DNA of 64,000 nt from Rhododendron vialii (GCF_030253575.1 NC_080569.1:1198001-1262000); one strand, 5' to 3'; positions 23,501 through 37,296 are shown, counted from the stretch's first letter. A program made the numbers and translations. The notes: generated by a model from the sequence alone, not told the origin.

Positions 23501-24898
23501 TAGAAATGAAAGGTTTAGTCAACACTTGCCAAATTAGGAAGAGCTACAAAATGACAAGAAAAATCTGCCGAATTCTAGCATCATCGTAAAGATTTATTCA
23601 TTGCAATTTCTTGTAAAGTTTGTTTTTGTGATGTTACTTCTTCAAGTTTGATGGTTTTAAACAATATCGCATTAAGTAGGCCTGATTGCGACTGGAATCT
23701 CTTACTCAAGGCGTACTATTATTTGCCCGACACTTCCTCCTTTCTTTCTTGTTTTTTCTTTAATTCTTGGTTGCTTCCAGTTTAGCATCATCTGCAACCA
23801 TTGACTTACCATTCGATAGGAATATTATACTGCTAACCATTTCGTTTCAGATAAGATCCACAATTGAATATTGCATTTGACTTATTCCTGAGACAGGACA
23901 CAGTATTTGATCCAGTCGCTCTGACCTGCGGTCATATCTACTGCTATATGTGTGCTTGCAAGGCTGCATCAGTGACCATTGTGGATGGATTAAAGGCTGC
24001 CAATCGCAAGGAGAAATGCCCTCTCTGCCGAAATGTAAGTTAATTGTGCCGAAATATTGAGCATGTTATTCCTTTTGCTCAGAAATTATTGAGCATATTC
24101 TTAGATCTCCTCCAATCAATCTGTGCACTAGAATTTTGGGAATTGATTTTTGTGCTCCCTGTTTTACCATCTGCACCACTTCTTCTTTTTTTGTTATTAA
24201 TCGTTTGCATTTAATGCACCCCCGTTTGATGTGTGAAATTGTGAACTTATAGAAGGGTAAATGGTAAATTCAGATGAATAGAAACAAAAAAGATTGCGGA
24301 TCTAAGTAAAGGAGTGTAATAATCACTACAGAAAAATTAAATGGTACATATTATGCAAGATGATTTGATTATGTTTGTTTAATTAGAACAATAAAATTAT
24401 CGCTAGTTATATTTGTAAAAGGACTCCATCAAAAGATTCTATACGATCCTAATTGAAAGCAATAGAATGTGACATACCAATTGTGAAGTTTTTGTTTTTG
24501 TTTTTTTTGTTTTTGTTTTTTTTGTTTTTGCATCTAATGAGGATGTCCATTTCACCCTGACTGTGTCCGGATGCATGCATTCCTCTCTCCTTTCCATCTA
24601 ATAATGGAAATTGCCTTCTACTTTGCAATTTCTTTCTGTTGTTTTCAGGCTGGACTGTATGAAGGTGCTGTGCACTTGGACGAACTTAATATATTACTAA
24701 GTCGAAGGTACGTATGTTCTGTTTGTATGTACACTTGACATACGGGTTGGTGGGATAGACTTTCTGATGGCTTACCATGTGTTTCAATACAGGTGTCCTG
24801 AATATTGGGAGGAGCGGCTCCAGGTCGAAAGAGTGGAGAGAATTCAGCAGGCAAAGGAGCACTGGGAGTCCCAGTGCAGGGCATTTATGGGTGTCTGA
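20573..24898 (+). CDS. NLA: SPX-RING E3 ubiquitin ligase, NLA/BAH1-like, complete, 6 exons
   Basis: Exons are 20573-20771, 21729-21973, 22283-22537, 23897-24034, 24649-24707 and 24793-24898, with GT-AG junctions throughout, giving 333 aa (Arabidopsis NLA is about 335). Residues 1 to about 165 form the SPX domain ([31 protein letters not shown]), which senses inositol pyrophosphates. The C-terminal C3HC4 RING is intact: C229, C232, C244, H246, C249, C252, C274, C277. NLA ubiquitinates phosphate and nitrate transporters at the plasma membrane and limits phosphate uptake. Oddities are a 42-bp tandem duplication that doubles the 3' splice site of exon 3, a hAT-type element in intron 3, and a miR827-like complement in the leader. 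The start is the first ATG that opens the SPX sequence. Confidence 0.95.
22207..22290 (+). repeat. 42-bp tandem duplication spanning the exon 3 acceptor of NLA
   Basis: Two exact 42-base copies (22207-22248 and 22249-22290) each contain the sequence leading to TTCGACTTCAG and then ATTCATTA. The downstream AG (22281-22282) gives the family sequence [10 protein letters not shown]. Use of the upstream AG (22239-22240) would read ATT CAT TAA, an immediate stop. Confidence 0.95.
22955..23367. mobile_element. Non-autonomous hAT-type element in NLA intron 3, 413 bp
   Basis: The ends CTATGTAGCACCGACAC and GTGTCCGTGCTACATAG are inverted with one mismatch. The perfect 8-bp duplication CTCAGTAG lies at 22947-22954 and 23368-23375. 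Subterminal blocks repeat GGGACACGG and GTGTCC. A central palindrome CACGTGGCGTGTCC-type occurs in both halves. No transposase is present. Confidence 0.92.
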
Positions 24899-25871
24899 AG
24901 TCGCCATTCTTCTTTCCCGTGGCTGATATTAGCTACTTAGCGTGAATTGTTTCTGATGTTTTTCTGTGTCTACACCTTGTTTCCCTGCGACTGCAAGGTT
25001 GTGTATGTGCTTTAGAGCTGTAACTTGTAAAGAATACTTGTGCTTGTGATTATGTTTTGGAGTTTTCAACAAGGCTTGTTTATGCCATGGTTTTGCCAAG
25101 ATGATAATAGCATTTGCCATGTAAACCAATCCCATTGCGCCCCCTTTTCCTCGTTGAGTAAAAAAACGCGAAGAAAATGAAAAGATGTTCGAAAAATCTT
25201 TCATTTTTTTGGCTACTTGTAAGAAATGGTTTATGCACTTGCTTCCTATTCCATACTTTTTCTCCTTGATAAATATATTCCTTGTTGGGTGGAAATTGCA
25301 CAGAAAGCCAACATACTAATTCTTTCTGGTACAAGCAGAAGGAACTTATAAACCAAGATCTTCTAGTTTGAGCAAGTTCACCATTCTCCAACTGGTACCT
25401 CTGATTCATCATTTTCAGAACTTTGACGAGTTGGTTATGATCAAAGAAGCAGGCAGAAATCATTCTTATATTGAACGATGATACCATGTTTCAACGATGG
25501 TATGACCGATACATTGACACAAAAGAAACTGTGAATAACCTACACGCACACAAAAGGAAAAAGAAAGAAGATTATGCCATTCCTATCTTTAAAGTTGCAA
25601 CAGATCAGATGATGATACTTTCTCAAAAATTTCACTGTTTGACTTTGTACTGAATTTTAGAAAGAAAAAACTACTAATACATGAGGAGGAGATTTAATAT
25701 CTAAAATACAGAATACATTGGAATCCTCTGGAGGATCATAACTACTGTCACTGTCCTGGAAACTCTTGAAGGACTTGCAATCATAACACAGACAAAATCA
25801 CCCCTGATATCTGGAAATCACCCTTGTAGTAGGCCTAAAGAGAAAGTGCCCATCCTGAAAAATGATCTTGC
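24899..25871. other. Shared 3' region of the convergent NLA and NOP16 genes
   Basis: The 3' UTRs of NLA (plus) and NOP16 (minus) face each other here, 973 bases stop to stop. Open frames in the interval, up to 135 codons, show no family resemblance. No separate gene is called. Confidence 0.5.
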
Positions 25872-27518
25872 TCAACAGCCCACGATCAAGGGATTTTTAT
25901 CCTTGTAGATGCGATACCTTTTGCATAGTTTCTCCAATGTGCAAACAGAATGCTGCATCTTATTAAGTTTTGAGTCCATGAACATGCTCTGCAAAAGAAG
26001 CTGCTAATGAGGAAGAGAGATGACAAATCCAAATAATTCGCATACGTAATCAAGTAAAAGTCTCTTCTTTTACCTGATAATCATCTCCGTATTTTTCAAC
26101 GAGTTTGCGAATGTGAAGGCGTTGTATGCTCGTTAGTGGTTGCAAAGGTGCACTCTTCCCATCTCTTCGCTTCTTCCCAAGCGCTGATTTTAAGTCTGCG
26201 TAAAGCCCATAGAGCCAAAAGATTATTTCGTTGGTAAAGAACAAGGACCATGTGCATGCTCGCACACCTATAAGCTATACAATCAAGATAGACTCTATGT
26301 ATTGTATCAGGTAAGCCAACCATTCAAATTTTCCCAGCAGTGCAACATGAGCCTTGTCCATTCACACAAGAAAAGAGTAGGAACCCTCAAACAGATCACC
26401 TCCCAATGTAGTTGAAACCAAATGAAGACCAAAAAGCTCCAAATGCATGTAAGACCAAAAAAAAAAACTCCAAACGCTTATAATCAGAACAATTACAAAA
26501 GCCAGACAATTGTCAACACAATCGATATCTCCTCTTCAGTGAAATATGGCAGGGTATCTAGATTCTGCCCTCAATGTTACAGCAGAATTTATGCAATATA
26601 TACAAATGGGTTTGCATGACGGTCAATAGGCTGAATAAAGACCAGAGCAAACATAAACATCAACATAGGGGACAGTTGCTGAAATCTTGGAAGAAAAGAG
26701 TCAAAACACTATGAAGCAGACATTGACAGTCTTAATCTTCCGGAAACTACAATTTGACAAACCAAAATCTGTGACAAGGCATTGGTTATCGGCATTCACT
26801 ATACTACACAGAATAGTCAAGCACACTCTCACTTCTGCCACATCTGGTTATGATAGCGAATGACAAAACCGGTTCAACCTCCAATGTCCTAAGCCCAATC
26901 ATTACACCATCTATGCATGATTTATGCGTGTTCCGTTGATCCAGAGGCCAAAATAGCGCAAAGCATAAGATACACTCATTCTTCTTTGCTTCTTTCCAAT
27001 TTTAGGTGATTCCTTTGCATACCAAAACCCAATTAGTTCTTCTATGCTAAGTGAGTCTCGAACTAGAAAATCATTAATTTGAATCCTGCATTGAAAAATC
27101 CAATACCAATACCAATACTCATAATATGCATCATTTCGTAAAGAAACTATTACTCCACCAACATATTATCAACTACACTCAATGCATAAGTATATAAGAG
27201 CATCTCTTTTCTGAGTCGAACTCCTCTAAAATTGAGTTACTCAATTATTTCACCAAATGAATAGAGATTTTAACTCAAATTCTAGAGCCTCGTTTTGCTC
27301 TTCACAATTTACAACTATGCCATTAATGAAGCTTTTACTCGAATTTGTGCTTACACATTGGATTGGGTTTGATGGTTGGAGATGTGTCTACCCAAAATGG
27401 GTTTTTACCCAAAATTTGACTCAAATTTGAGAAAAAATATGGGTGAAGACTGGAGATGCTCTAAGCATTTAATAAAACAGAAACCGAATTCGGATTCAAA
27501 TGCGATGCCAATACAACA

Positions 27519-27557
<39 letters not shown>

Positions 27558-27895
27558 AAACCGTCCTCTTCGAGATCGCTGCCGGAATCCAACGGTTCGA
27601 ACTCCGACAAGGTGGAGTCGGGCGGAGGCTGAGGAGGGGGGACCTGAAGAGAGTCGCTTTCGACGATGTGAGAAGTGCGAGACCGAACGCCGAGGAAGTT
27701 AGGGTTCGAAACAACGCCGAAGGACTTGTAGTTTTGAATGACGCTGCCTTTGTCGTCCCACTTGATATCGGCGGCGATGGAACGAAGCTTCGGAGGGAGA
27801 GAGAAGTTGGGTTTGAATACGCGAGGGTGCTTCTTTGGCAGTCCCACTTGGACTTTGGGCCTCGATTTCTTGTACTTCCTTCGCGACCTCCCCAT
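25872..27895 (-). CDS. NOP16: Ribosome biogenesis protein NOP16, complete, 3 exons
   Basis: Exons are 27562-27895, 26074-26195 and 25872-25988; GT-AG junctions keep frame for 190 aa. The N-terminus MGRSRRKYKKSRPKVQVG is the basic nucleolar signature of Nop16. The middle has IQNYKSFGVVSNPN, and the C-terminus has the family block SALGKKRRDGKSAPLQPL, then LNKMQHSVCTLEKLCKRY and KDKNPLIVG. Nop16 acts in the nucleolus in assembly of the 60S subunit. A CT tract (GA in the mRNA) at 27899-27922 abuts the start codon region, and a second GA tract (27522-27555) begins about seven bases inside intron 1, so donor and microsatellite are close. Intron 1 (26196-27561) holds a Tourist-like MITE. Confidence 0.93.
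27198..27461. mobile_element. Tourist-like (PIF/Harbinger) MITE in NOP16 intron 1, 264 bp
   Basis: The ends GAGCATCTC and GAGATGCTC are inverted. The 3-bp duplication TAA flanks it at 27195-27197 and 27462-27464. The GAGCATCTCC-type terminus and TAA/TTA target are typical of plant Tourist elements. It is non-coding. Confidence 0.85.
27522..27555. repeat. GA microsatellite just inside NOP16 intron 1
   Basis: Sixteen or seventeen GA units (plus strand) lie 7-40 bases downstream of the intron 1 donor of NOP16, read as CT in the pre-mRNA. A pyrimidine run this close to a donor is unusual and could affect splice-site recognition; that effect is inference. Confidence 0.85.
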
Positions 27896-27922
27896 CCCTC
27901 TCTCTCTCTCTCTCTCTCTCTC

Positions 27923-29353
27923 TAGGGTTAGAGCAGAGTGAAAGCGGGCGTGGATTGGGGGTTTAGGGTTTAAGCCTTATGAGAAGACCGAGTACAACAA
28001 TGGAAAATGGCATTTTTACCCCCCATAGAGAAGTTCATATAAATTTTGGTTCATGTTGTTTTAATTTGGACAATACGAGCCCTAGATTCGAAGTCGTACT
28101 CTTCATGTAACTGATGTATGTTAAAAAATTGTGAGTTTAAACCTTACTCACATAATCCTTCAAAGTGTCATGTACTCCCGCTTTCAATCTCCACACTGCG
28201 CTCACTCTCTTAATTTTCGCTTTTACGAATTTTAGTAGTATGACACACTTGCATGAATTACTATATGACTTGGGTTTTTAACATCCAAACCAAACAAGGA
28301 CCAAAAGGAACTACTATCCAAGAGCAGCTTATGAGAGCAAAAGGAACTAGTTCAAGAGTCATAAAACCAAGAGGCAGTCCAAGGAAAGTATTTTATTTTA
28401 TTTTCTGATCTGCCAAGGAAAGTACTTGTCATACCATTTTGGTGTAACTCTCTCCGTCGCTCTTCAAGTTTGAAGAGTGAGAATTTGTTCTTCAATTTCT
28501 CTTCTCATTCTTTGTCAAAATGAGTTTCTTAAAGTCAGAGAAGTACTCAAAATATAACATTTATAGAGTCAATTGAAGTGCACTAGTCCATTGAAAGCAC
28601 ACCTGAATCATAGCCTTCATTGGTCTAACTACAGAGTCATTTTCTCTGTCGTCGGTTTGGCATGTACAATCCCATTTAAAACCTAACCGTAAGAAATATT
28701 CTCATGAAGCCTAATATCGAGACACATTCGTAGAGTGCATGCCTTGGTACTTTTTCTCCGATAACAAGGTGTTCATATCAGTTTGTGCGTAGTTCAAACA
28801 TTATTGACTCATTGTTATTAGCAAAGGCTGGTGTCGTCCACGATACCCTCCATCATGGATGTAGGGACATTAGTCTTCTGTTATAATGTAAGTTTGGTAA
28901 ATTGTATCTTTTTTGACAATCAGTAGGAGAGACTTTGGGAGCCTAAATTGCCATGTTAAAAAATAAATGCGACGTAACGCCTGAGAAAGCACCTTTCTGT
29001 AGAAATCACATAACTAAGGATCTAATCACATAAGATAAACTTAACAAACTCTTTTTTTTCGGCAAAAGAGAAAAAAAGAAATAAAGGAGAGACTGAGATT
29101 AATTATTTATCAGTGACAGTGCATCCAACTTGGTTCACTGGAATAGAACAATGCTAATTACTGATCTTGAACATACGTCGAACCATCAAATTTTACAAGG
29201 GGGATACAGCGAATGACAATAACATCTAGGAGGAATACTACCTTCTATACCTATGTCTATAGAGTTTGCTACAACCAATCTGATACCTTGTCCAGGACCT
29301 CCAACGTTAGCTGCAGAAAAATCAAAAGTCTGGGAAAAACCATTCTGGTTATC
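27923..29353. other. Spacer between NOP16 promoter and ABCC transporter 3' end
   Basis: The left part is the upstream region of NOP16 and the right part the 3' UTR of the transporter gene. No gene or clear element was seen. Confidence 0.5.
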
Positions 29354-32300
29354 TCATAGTCCAGATGAGCGGTTTGCGTACTCCTGAACCAATGCCCCAA
29401 ATAGTGAGCGCCTCTCTAGCAAGCGAGATGGTTTGTCAAACTCTTTTGCCCATCCTGTCAAAAGAGAGCGAAAGGAACATCAGCTGTGAAATCGTAAGAA
29501 AGCTGAAAGGTTTTTATGTGATCAGCCAGGTTTCTTTTGCCTTCAGAAGGTTTCTTTAAGAAAAAAGTCTTAATATTTGACTAACCTAAAACTCAACTAA
29601 TGGGTAACCTCGTGATTACTAAATAGCAGTTCCGAAAGCACAAACTTTCTAACTCAAAAATAACATATCTATAAAGAAGTTGGGAAGAGGTATCCAATCT
29701 TGGCTCTTTAATGAGAAAAAGTTTGTTCTTCGTACTTGGCAAATCTTGCCCATAATTAAGGAAGTGCTATAATGAATATGAAGTGTTTTCATCTGTTGGT
29801 ATGGAAGGAAAGATAAGGAACACTCACCTGCATCTATAACTAACACCCTCTCACAGTCCATGACCGTTGGTATTCTGTGGGCAATGCTGATGATTGTGCA
29901 GGCGGCAAAATCCACTCTGATGATTTTTTGAATTACCGCATCTGTTTGCGAATCAACAGAAGCCGTTGCCTCATCCATAAACAAAATCCTGCTCCGCTTT
30001 AGCATTACTCTTCCCAAACAGAGAAGTTGCCTCTGACCCACGCTCCAATTGTCTCCATCATCAACAACTGAGAAGGTGCAAAAAGAAAAAAACGAAACGA
30101 ATATTGACCTTCACCCACTAAAAAGAACACTTAAAGGCCCGCTTGTATGTCCTATGTGGTATATTTAATCTCATCGCTATGAGATTAAATATACCACATT
30201 CACAAGGCATTAACTATCCAATGGTCAAGGCCCGGCAGACAAACAGGCTCTATGAAGCAAGTTTAGGTGTAGTTATGTGATATTAGAATGAATATTTACC
30301 TGTAGAATCAAGTTTGCCAGGTTTTGCAGCCACCGCATCTTTTAGTTGGCAACGCTCGAGACTCTGCAAAAGAATAAAGCATTAGACATCTGCTCCTAAT
30401 CAAAGCTCAAAAATTCCATGTGTGTTTCAATGCATGCACATTTAAAGCTCAGATCACTAAGCCTTTTTCCTTGTCATTGCTGAATCCAAACTGGTTTGGT
30501 GGGTGGAATAAGAATAGCCCATATACCTTCCATATCTCTTCATCGGAATACAGCCCAGTTGGATCAATGTTGCTTCTCACAGTTCCTTCAAAAAGGACAG
30601 GTTCCTGGGGAATGATCCCAAAGCGAGACCTAAGATCATGAAGCCCTATCGTGGAAATGTCAATGCCATCAATGACTATCCTCCCTCCCGAAGGCTCCAC
30701 AAGCCTAAAGAAAACCTGGATCAGAGTTGACTTTCCGCCCCCTGTTCGACCAACTACACCAATCTTCTCTCCCCCTAGAATGTTGAGTGTAATGCCTTTA
30801 AGAACCAGAGGAGTGTTTGGGCGGTATCTGACCTGTTCAGTGTGCGCCAGAGAAGTATCTTGATTAGAAAATGTTTCGCCTGATGCTAGAAGACAATAAT
30901 GAAGCATGCAAATAAAGATACCAAGCTATTGACAGAACAATTGACCAAAGAAAAGATATTTTTTCTCACCATCCTAAAGGGCTGTAAATTTTGGAAAACA
31001 CAAACCAATGCATCAAGGCAGGCATAGTGTTTTACATACATTTCAGAAATTCAGATCATATCAAGTAAATACCCAAACACCCGGTAATCTTGTGAGAATT
31101 AGTTCCTTTGCTTCACACCAATAGTTTAGCCACGGAATCTTTGTTTACCATTAACAAGAAAATTCATCGGAAAATAAATACAAAAGTGAGTCAAAAAATG
31201 AAGCAAGGCAAGTTACCTGCAAATCCTCGAGCTCAACATTTCCATGCGTAGGCCAATTTGGAGAGGGAAGACAATCCTTTTTCTCCCATTCAGCTTCTGA
31301 TTGAATATTTGCGAACTGTTTTATCCTTTCAACAGAAACCATTCTATTTTCCACAAAGCAGCTCATATATATGGCCCAGAATAGTGTGCCATTGAGGGAC
31401 AAGCCATACGAGAGAGTTAATCCAACATTCTCTGTTCGATACAGTACAAGTTAGTTTACCACATTCAATTATCGTCTAACCTTGTAAGAAAGATAAAATG
31501 TCAAAGAAGCCAACTCACTAACATCAAATGCGATCCAATTACCAGCTCTGCATGCCTCAATTATTTTAACAACTTACCTAAGTAAAGACCTTATGCTGAC
31601 ACAGAACTCATTTGTTACTTGCTAAAGCATCCAACTCAATACCAATTGGCAATGAGGGGAGAGGCCGCTCAGGCTCATACACTAGTTTTCAAGGTGATAA
31701 CTAACCGATGTGGGACAAATTCGACATTACTTTTACCTCAAATCCATCCTAATTGTGCTCACATCAATCACATGATGTATGCCACTTGCCATTTCATGAA
31801 TCAAACGCCATTGCTAAACTTAAATGTTAAAATTAATACCAACAAGAACAAAGCACTAATTGTCACTCATGATCTAGTACGTTGTCAAGAGTTCTATTAC
31901 TGTTCAGCACTCAAAATAATATCAGCAGAAAACAAGCAAAATCATTTTTAGTTACTGATTATGAAAGTATTTGGACAAAACCTCTTTCTTATGCTATATT
32001 CAGATCCTAGATTTGTCCACGGGAAGGAAATGAGAGAAAAATATGGTGGATGCATAAACTAGTTTCGTTCACTTCGTTTTCCCTGTCCTTTTTCATTGAC
32101 CACCACCAATTCAAGATCCTAAACATAGATACTGCATCTAGTAGACAGACCTACGGATCAAATGACTATATGCCAACAAACCACAAACCGTTTGAGTAGA
32201 TAGTCTACCTGGCCTTATGATGCTGCTGGGCAACAAGATCAAGAACATTGCAGAAATGCAGAGAAAAGAACTTCCAATGAGTTCCAAACGGAAGCCCAAC

Positions 32301-35300
32301 CATTCATTGCATCCATTGTTGTGGAAATCCATACGCACATTTGCATTCACTCTGTTGACATTCTCCTGGGAAAACATTCCCTGCTTCCTAAAACACCGGA
32401 TCGTCATAACACCAGAAATACTTTCTGAGAAGTGATGAATAACAGGCGCTTTGGTAATGGAATCAAGCCGAGTTAATTCGCGAGATGTTGCGAGATAGTA
32501 TCCCTGAAAGCGGAAGAAAGCATTTATTGAGTAACAACCAGGTAACACGATTATTATGGTTGTGTGAGTTATCTATCAGACCCATTGGAAGTCCCAGCAT
32601 GCCAAAGTTCAGTTTCAAATTTTTTTGATATTCAAGACATCACCAAGAGCTTTCACAAGTGTTCCCACCTCAGGAGTCTGGACAAATTTCTTTATCTGTA
32701 GTAGAAATCGTCAATTATTCCAAATTTCCAATATAGTAGGTGAAATAGATGTCTATTACACGTCAAACGGCAGTAGAGTATACAGTTGTCAAAGGAAGAA
32801 TGTATTCCCCACAAAATAACAATGTTAAATGAATGCCCATACCCGGTACCAGAAATTCAGCCAACCCAGGGGTACTAAAAGGAATATCGTTGGCCAAGCA
32901 TACTGACATGTGATGATGATGATGCTGACCACTGTGATGTACATGGAAATGGTCATACTCAAAAAGAAAGGAAGGAAGATATCAATGTTCGTCTGGTCAG
33001 TTGATGCCTGCATTAAGAGATACAATATCATTTATACCGCATAAGGGAAACATATAAAAATATCAAGATGCATACTTTTGAGTATCATATTTGATGTTCA
33101 AATTTTTTACCCGACTAAGTATTCTTCCAGATGGTGTAGTGTCAAAGAATGACATAGGAGCATGCAAAATGCTGCGAAGAATTTGTCTGAAAAATATTTG
33201 GGCAGTCTTAAGCCCAAGGGCTGTCACAGAAAAGGCTCTGATGGTTACTAGCACTACTGAAACTGCTGCAATAATTCCATAGATACTAATGAATTGAGAA
33301 GGGTTGAACACCATAGCACGCTCCTCTGAAGTCTCATACGCCAACCAATAATCACTCGTCATTAGCGAACCTTGCCAAAGCAACGATATCAGCAAAACCA
33401 TCACTACACCCCACCAGCCGAAAGCCTCAGTGCAATATTGTTTGTAAACATGTAACCCAACTCTACCAGTTTCTCGCTCCTCTTCTTTAATGAGCTTTGA
33501 AGTTCCCCTGTTCGAATTGGTTCGTTCTAACGTGTTGTCTTCACCATTTGCTACCCCATGGTTAGAAAGTCCTCTGGCAAGTTTTTGTGGTTTAGGGGAA
33601 TTTTCACTGGGCATGCTATTTTCCACTTCTACAAGCTCCATGGATGTTTCATGAGCAGAAACCAGTGCTTTGAAATCCACGCCGGATTCCAGAATTTCAT
33701 TGTACCTTCCCGATTGCACAACCATCCCATCTCGCATGACCTGATTGTCGGATTATTTTTTAAGGTAAGCTTAATACTTTCAGGCAGAAACTAAAAGAAC
33801 TGAATCATAATGCATTATAACGAAAACTGTCTTACTAAGATAAGATCAACATTGTGCAAGAAATCAACTTGATGAGTCACAAGTAGAATGGTCTTCTCTT
33901 TGAGAGCACCCCTTACACATTCCTGCCAAACAAGCATGAACACAACTTTAAACTATCATTCTATTTCTACCATTAAAAATGAACTCCTTTGACAGTGTTC
34001 TGAATCCATATCAATAACTTTACAATCGACCTATTGATAACTTCATATAACAAGCACTGCCTTTCAAATCTCATAATTTAAAGAAAAGAGATAGGGTCTA
34101 ATAACTGAAAACCTGACCGACCTAGTTTTTATGACAGCTACGGGAGAAGTACAAAAATTAAGCAGCATATGTGCATATAAAGCAAGGCAGATTAAAGCAT
34201 GGTAAGCGATGGGCATGTAACACGCGTCTCAAAATGCCAAAATGTTACCAACAGCAAGGGAATTTACATTAGATTTCACTCTTTTCAAATATTTTGCAAA
34301 TCTTTTCAAAATGTGACGTTGCTAAAGACAAGGAGCACACAACTGTATACGTAAGCTATGAAGAAAATATATCTCATAAACTGTTGTAAACATTATTGTC
34401 ACCTTGAAGATTTCAGAACCAGTGTGAGCATCAACCGCACTGAAAACGTCATCAAGAAGATAGATATCACAATCCTGATAAACAGCTCTAGCAAGTTGTA
34501 TCCGCTGCTTCTGGCCACCGCTGAGGTTAATGCCACGCTCTCCGATTTCAGTCTGATCTCCAAACTCCATCATTTCCAAGTCTTTCCCCAAGCAGCACAC
34601 CTTAATGACTTCCCTGTACCTCTCTCCATCCATTGGTGAACCAAACAGGATGTTTTCTTGAATTGTTCCATTCTGAATCCATGATGTTTGTGCAACATAG
34701 GCAGTGGTTCCACAAACCTTGACCTGTTAGAGTGAAAGTGCCTAGATTGTTAAGTCATGAAACTATAGAATAATGTAACAATCGCAAGTCCAATAAATTT
34801 TTGAAATTTGGACTTTTGATTGAAAGATTTCACTGAAAGGAATAGAAAAATAGAAGCAATTGGGACACATATCAAAGCCATCACAATCATATAGTCATAC
34901 ACCCTCCATCCCTCATTGTTTGCCCATTTCGACATAGGAAAAAACGCCCATCTTTCTTACTCTATTCTTGTTTAGATGGTTTAGAAATCTTCATCCACAA
35001 AAAAGAGATCTATAATTGGTGGGGAAAAATTTGACAAATCATTCGCGGTACATATTGCATCTTCATCTGAATAAATGCCCCGACTACCAAAAATGGACAA
35101 ACAAAATGTGATGGAGGAAATAGAAAGCATTGAGAATTCACACCTAAAACAATGAAAGGAAAACTAAAAAGAGTTCAACACAAATATTCAGACCTTCCCT
35201 GACATTTTGTGCATCTCGCCAAGAATTGCGGACAGGAGTGAAGATTTCCCTGATCCAACAGTACCGACAATAGCTGCAAGCTTTCCTTTTTTTATCTCAA

Positions 35301-37296
35301 AATTCAAGTTCTTTACCACCTTTTCCCCACCTTCATCATCCCAGCTAAAAGCACCATCTTTCACCTCCACTGCAATCTCACCACCACAACCTTCTACTCT
35401 CTCCACCGACTTCTCAACCAACTCCTTACTTGTCATATACTTGTCCAACCTTGCGAGTGAGATCATTGCTTGTGAAATTGAGATCATAGACTGGGGGAAG
35501 GACCTTATTGGTTCCTGGAGAATCCGAAAGATAGTTGTAGTGGTGAAAACAGTCCCTGCATCAAGGGGAACGCCCAACAAGATTGCAGTACCAAAGGTAA
35601 ATGCAGATATAAGCACAGGTGTACTCCACATGACAATGATATTGCCAGATAACGAATACATGAACTTGCTTAGCCACCCAAATTCTGATTCGCGGAAAGA
35701 TTGAATCCTCCTGTTGAAGTGTTCTTCCCATGCCTGGAACTTGATTACACGCATGTAATTCAGCATCTCGTTTGTCGCCTTCATTCTTGAATCCCGATTC
35801 TTCATAATGTTGTGTTGGAATTTGTTGTTCCTTTTAGCTCCCAGCAAAACAAACAACATGACAGCAATAACCCCAACTAGAGCTGTAATAGTCGAGGCAC
35901 CGAGATATTGAGCAAGAAGTATTAATGCCACAGTGACTTGGAGGGGCATAAGCCATATGGAATGTAACTGCAGCATCATATCAGAGAGCTGCTGAGCATC
36001 TACAGCCATGTAATTCACGATTTGTCCAACCCCATGAGCTTGTCTAGCTGAACACGACAACCTTAGCCCCTTCTTGTACAAAGAAGTGATGAGGGCGGAT
36101 CGTATGAGCATCCCATTCTTTTGAGAATTGAAGTTAAATTGGTGGGAGGTCAAAACTTCAACAAATTTGGCGACGAGAAGAATAGATACAAGGTAGTATC
36201 CTTCGTAGGGGGAGCTCCTCTTCCCAGACGTGAAATCGACGAATCTCTGGATGAGAACAGGCCCCACATACACGACGCAAAGCCGCACAATCGCAAGGAA
36301 GGCTGTGAAGGCTATTTCCTTCCAGAAGCATCGAAGCAATGTGGTTCGGACTGGATGCTTTGATTTTTCAAGAGGCTTCGGCCAATTCCGTTCAAAGAGT
36401 TCAGACATTCTTTCAGCTTTATGTTCTGGGGAAACGTAAGGGATATCATCGGCCTTAAGAGGAGTTTTATAGCCTTCACGCAGTAGGGGATTCACCCAAA
36501 GAAAAAATGCTTTCGTGATGATAGAAGCATTAGCAAAACCAGTTACATTGGATTTGTCCAATAGGGGTTCGTACATTTTGGTTTCTGCATCCATTACGGA
36601 ATCCAATTCACTTCTCAAAGAAACTATACCAGTTGATCCTCTTATGGCAATGATGAGAAGTACAATCGATAATGGAAAATTAACAAACAAAATTACATCA
36701 TTAAGGCGCATATCAGGATCAGGTTCGCCAAGAGAGACTACACGAATGGTCCCGGAAATGGAAAACAATGTAATGGCAATGAAGTTTGCAACCCAGTAAA
36801 TTCGAAGTGACAAAGGATGCGTGACAGCTTGGAATTTCTTCTCATGGACAATCAATAGAGCGATCACCACGTGAGTTAGTGCTTGAACTAGCCAAAATAG
36901 TCCATCCACAAGCTCCTGTGGCAACTCGGAATTTCTACTGAAGGCCAGAATGCATAAAACTGCATCGGAAAGTGCTAATAGAACCGTTATAATCAAAGAC
37001 AACTTAAACCACAAAGTAGTCCGAATAACGGCTCTATTGTTTCCAATGAGAGGCATATTGACTTCGGATTCAAGGTTCTTATGGGAAGCATGTCTAGAAT
37101 AGAGCTTTTGAAGTGCAAACACAAGGATGGCTAGCAGAAAGAGTATATCAACTGAAGACAGGAGAGCTCTTTGGGGACACGGTGCAAGGAAGATGAATCT
37201 GAGCCATTGAAGAATGGGTGAAAGAGATGTTTCCTCAGAAGATTGTATCACAGAGGTTGAGCACGAAAACGATGTGATCCAAGAAGTAGAAGACAT
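29354..37296 (-). CDS. ABCC4: ABC transporter of the ABCC/MRP subfamily, ABCC4-like, complete, 11 coding exons
   Basis: Exons are 35194-37296, 34403-34723, 33836-33922, 33111-33740, 32843-33007, 32209-32503, 31217-31431, 30527-30832, 30300-30363, 29828-30067 and 29354-29454, giving 1508 aa (Arabidopsis ABCC4 about 1516). There is an N-terminal TMD0, then two membrane-domain/nucleotide-binding-domain pairs. NBD1 has Walker [10 protein letters not shown] (678-686), LSGGQ (768-772) and Walker B YLLDD. NBD2 has Walker [10 protein letters not shown] (1300-1308) and the degenerate signature SVGQ (1404-1407), usual for this family. ABCC4-type proteins are vacuolar or plasma-membrane pumps; Arabidopsis ABCC4 has been linked to folate, guard-cell and cytokinin transport. 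I start at the second in-frame ATG (MSSTSW), which matches the family start; an ATG eight codons upstream is the alternative. Orthology to ABCC4 versus ABCC14 is inferred. Confidence 0.92.
30154..30199. repeat. Perfect 21-bp hairpin in an ABCC intron
   Basis: ATGTGGTATATTTAATCTCAT and its exact reverse complement are separated by CGCT. Flanking arms GGCCCGCTTGTATGTCC (about 30136) and its imperfect complement (about 30232-30251) extend the fold. It is probably the core of a small MITE of about 118 bases within the intron between exons 9 and 10. Confidence 0.8.
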
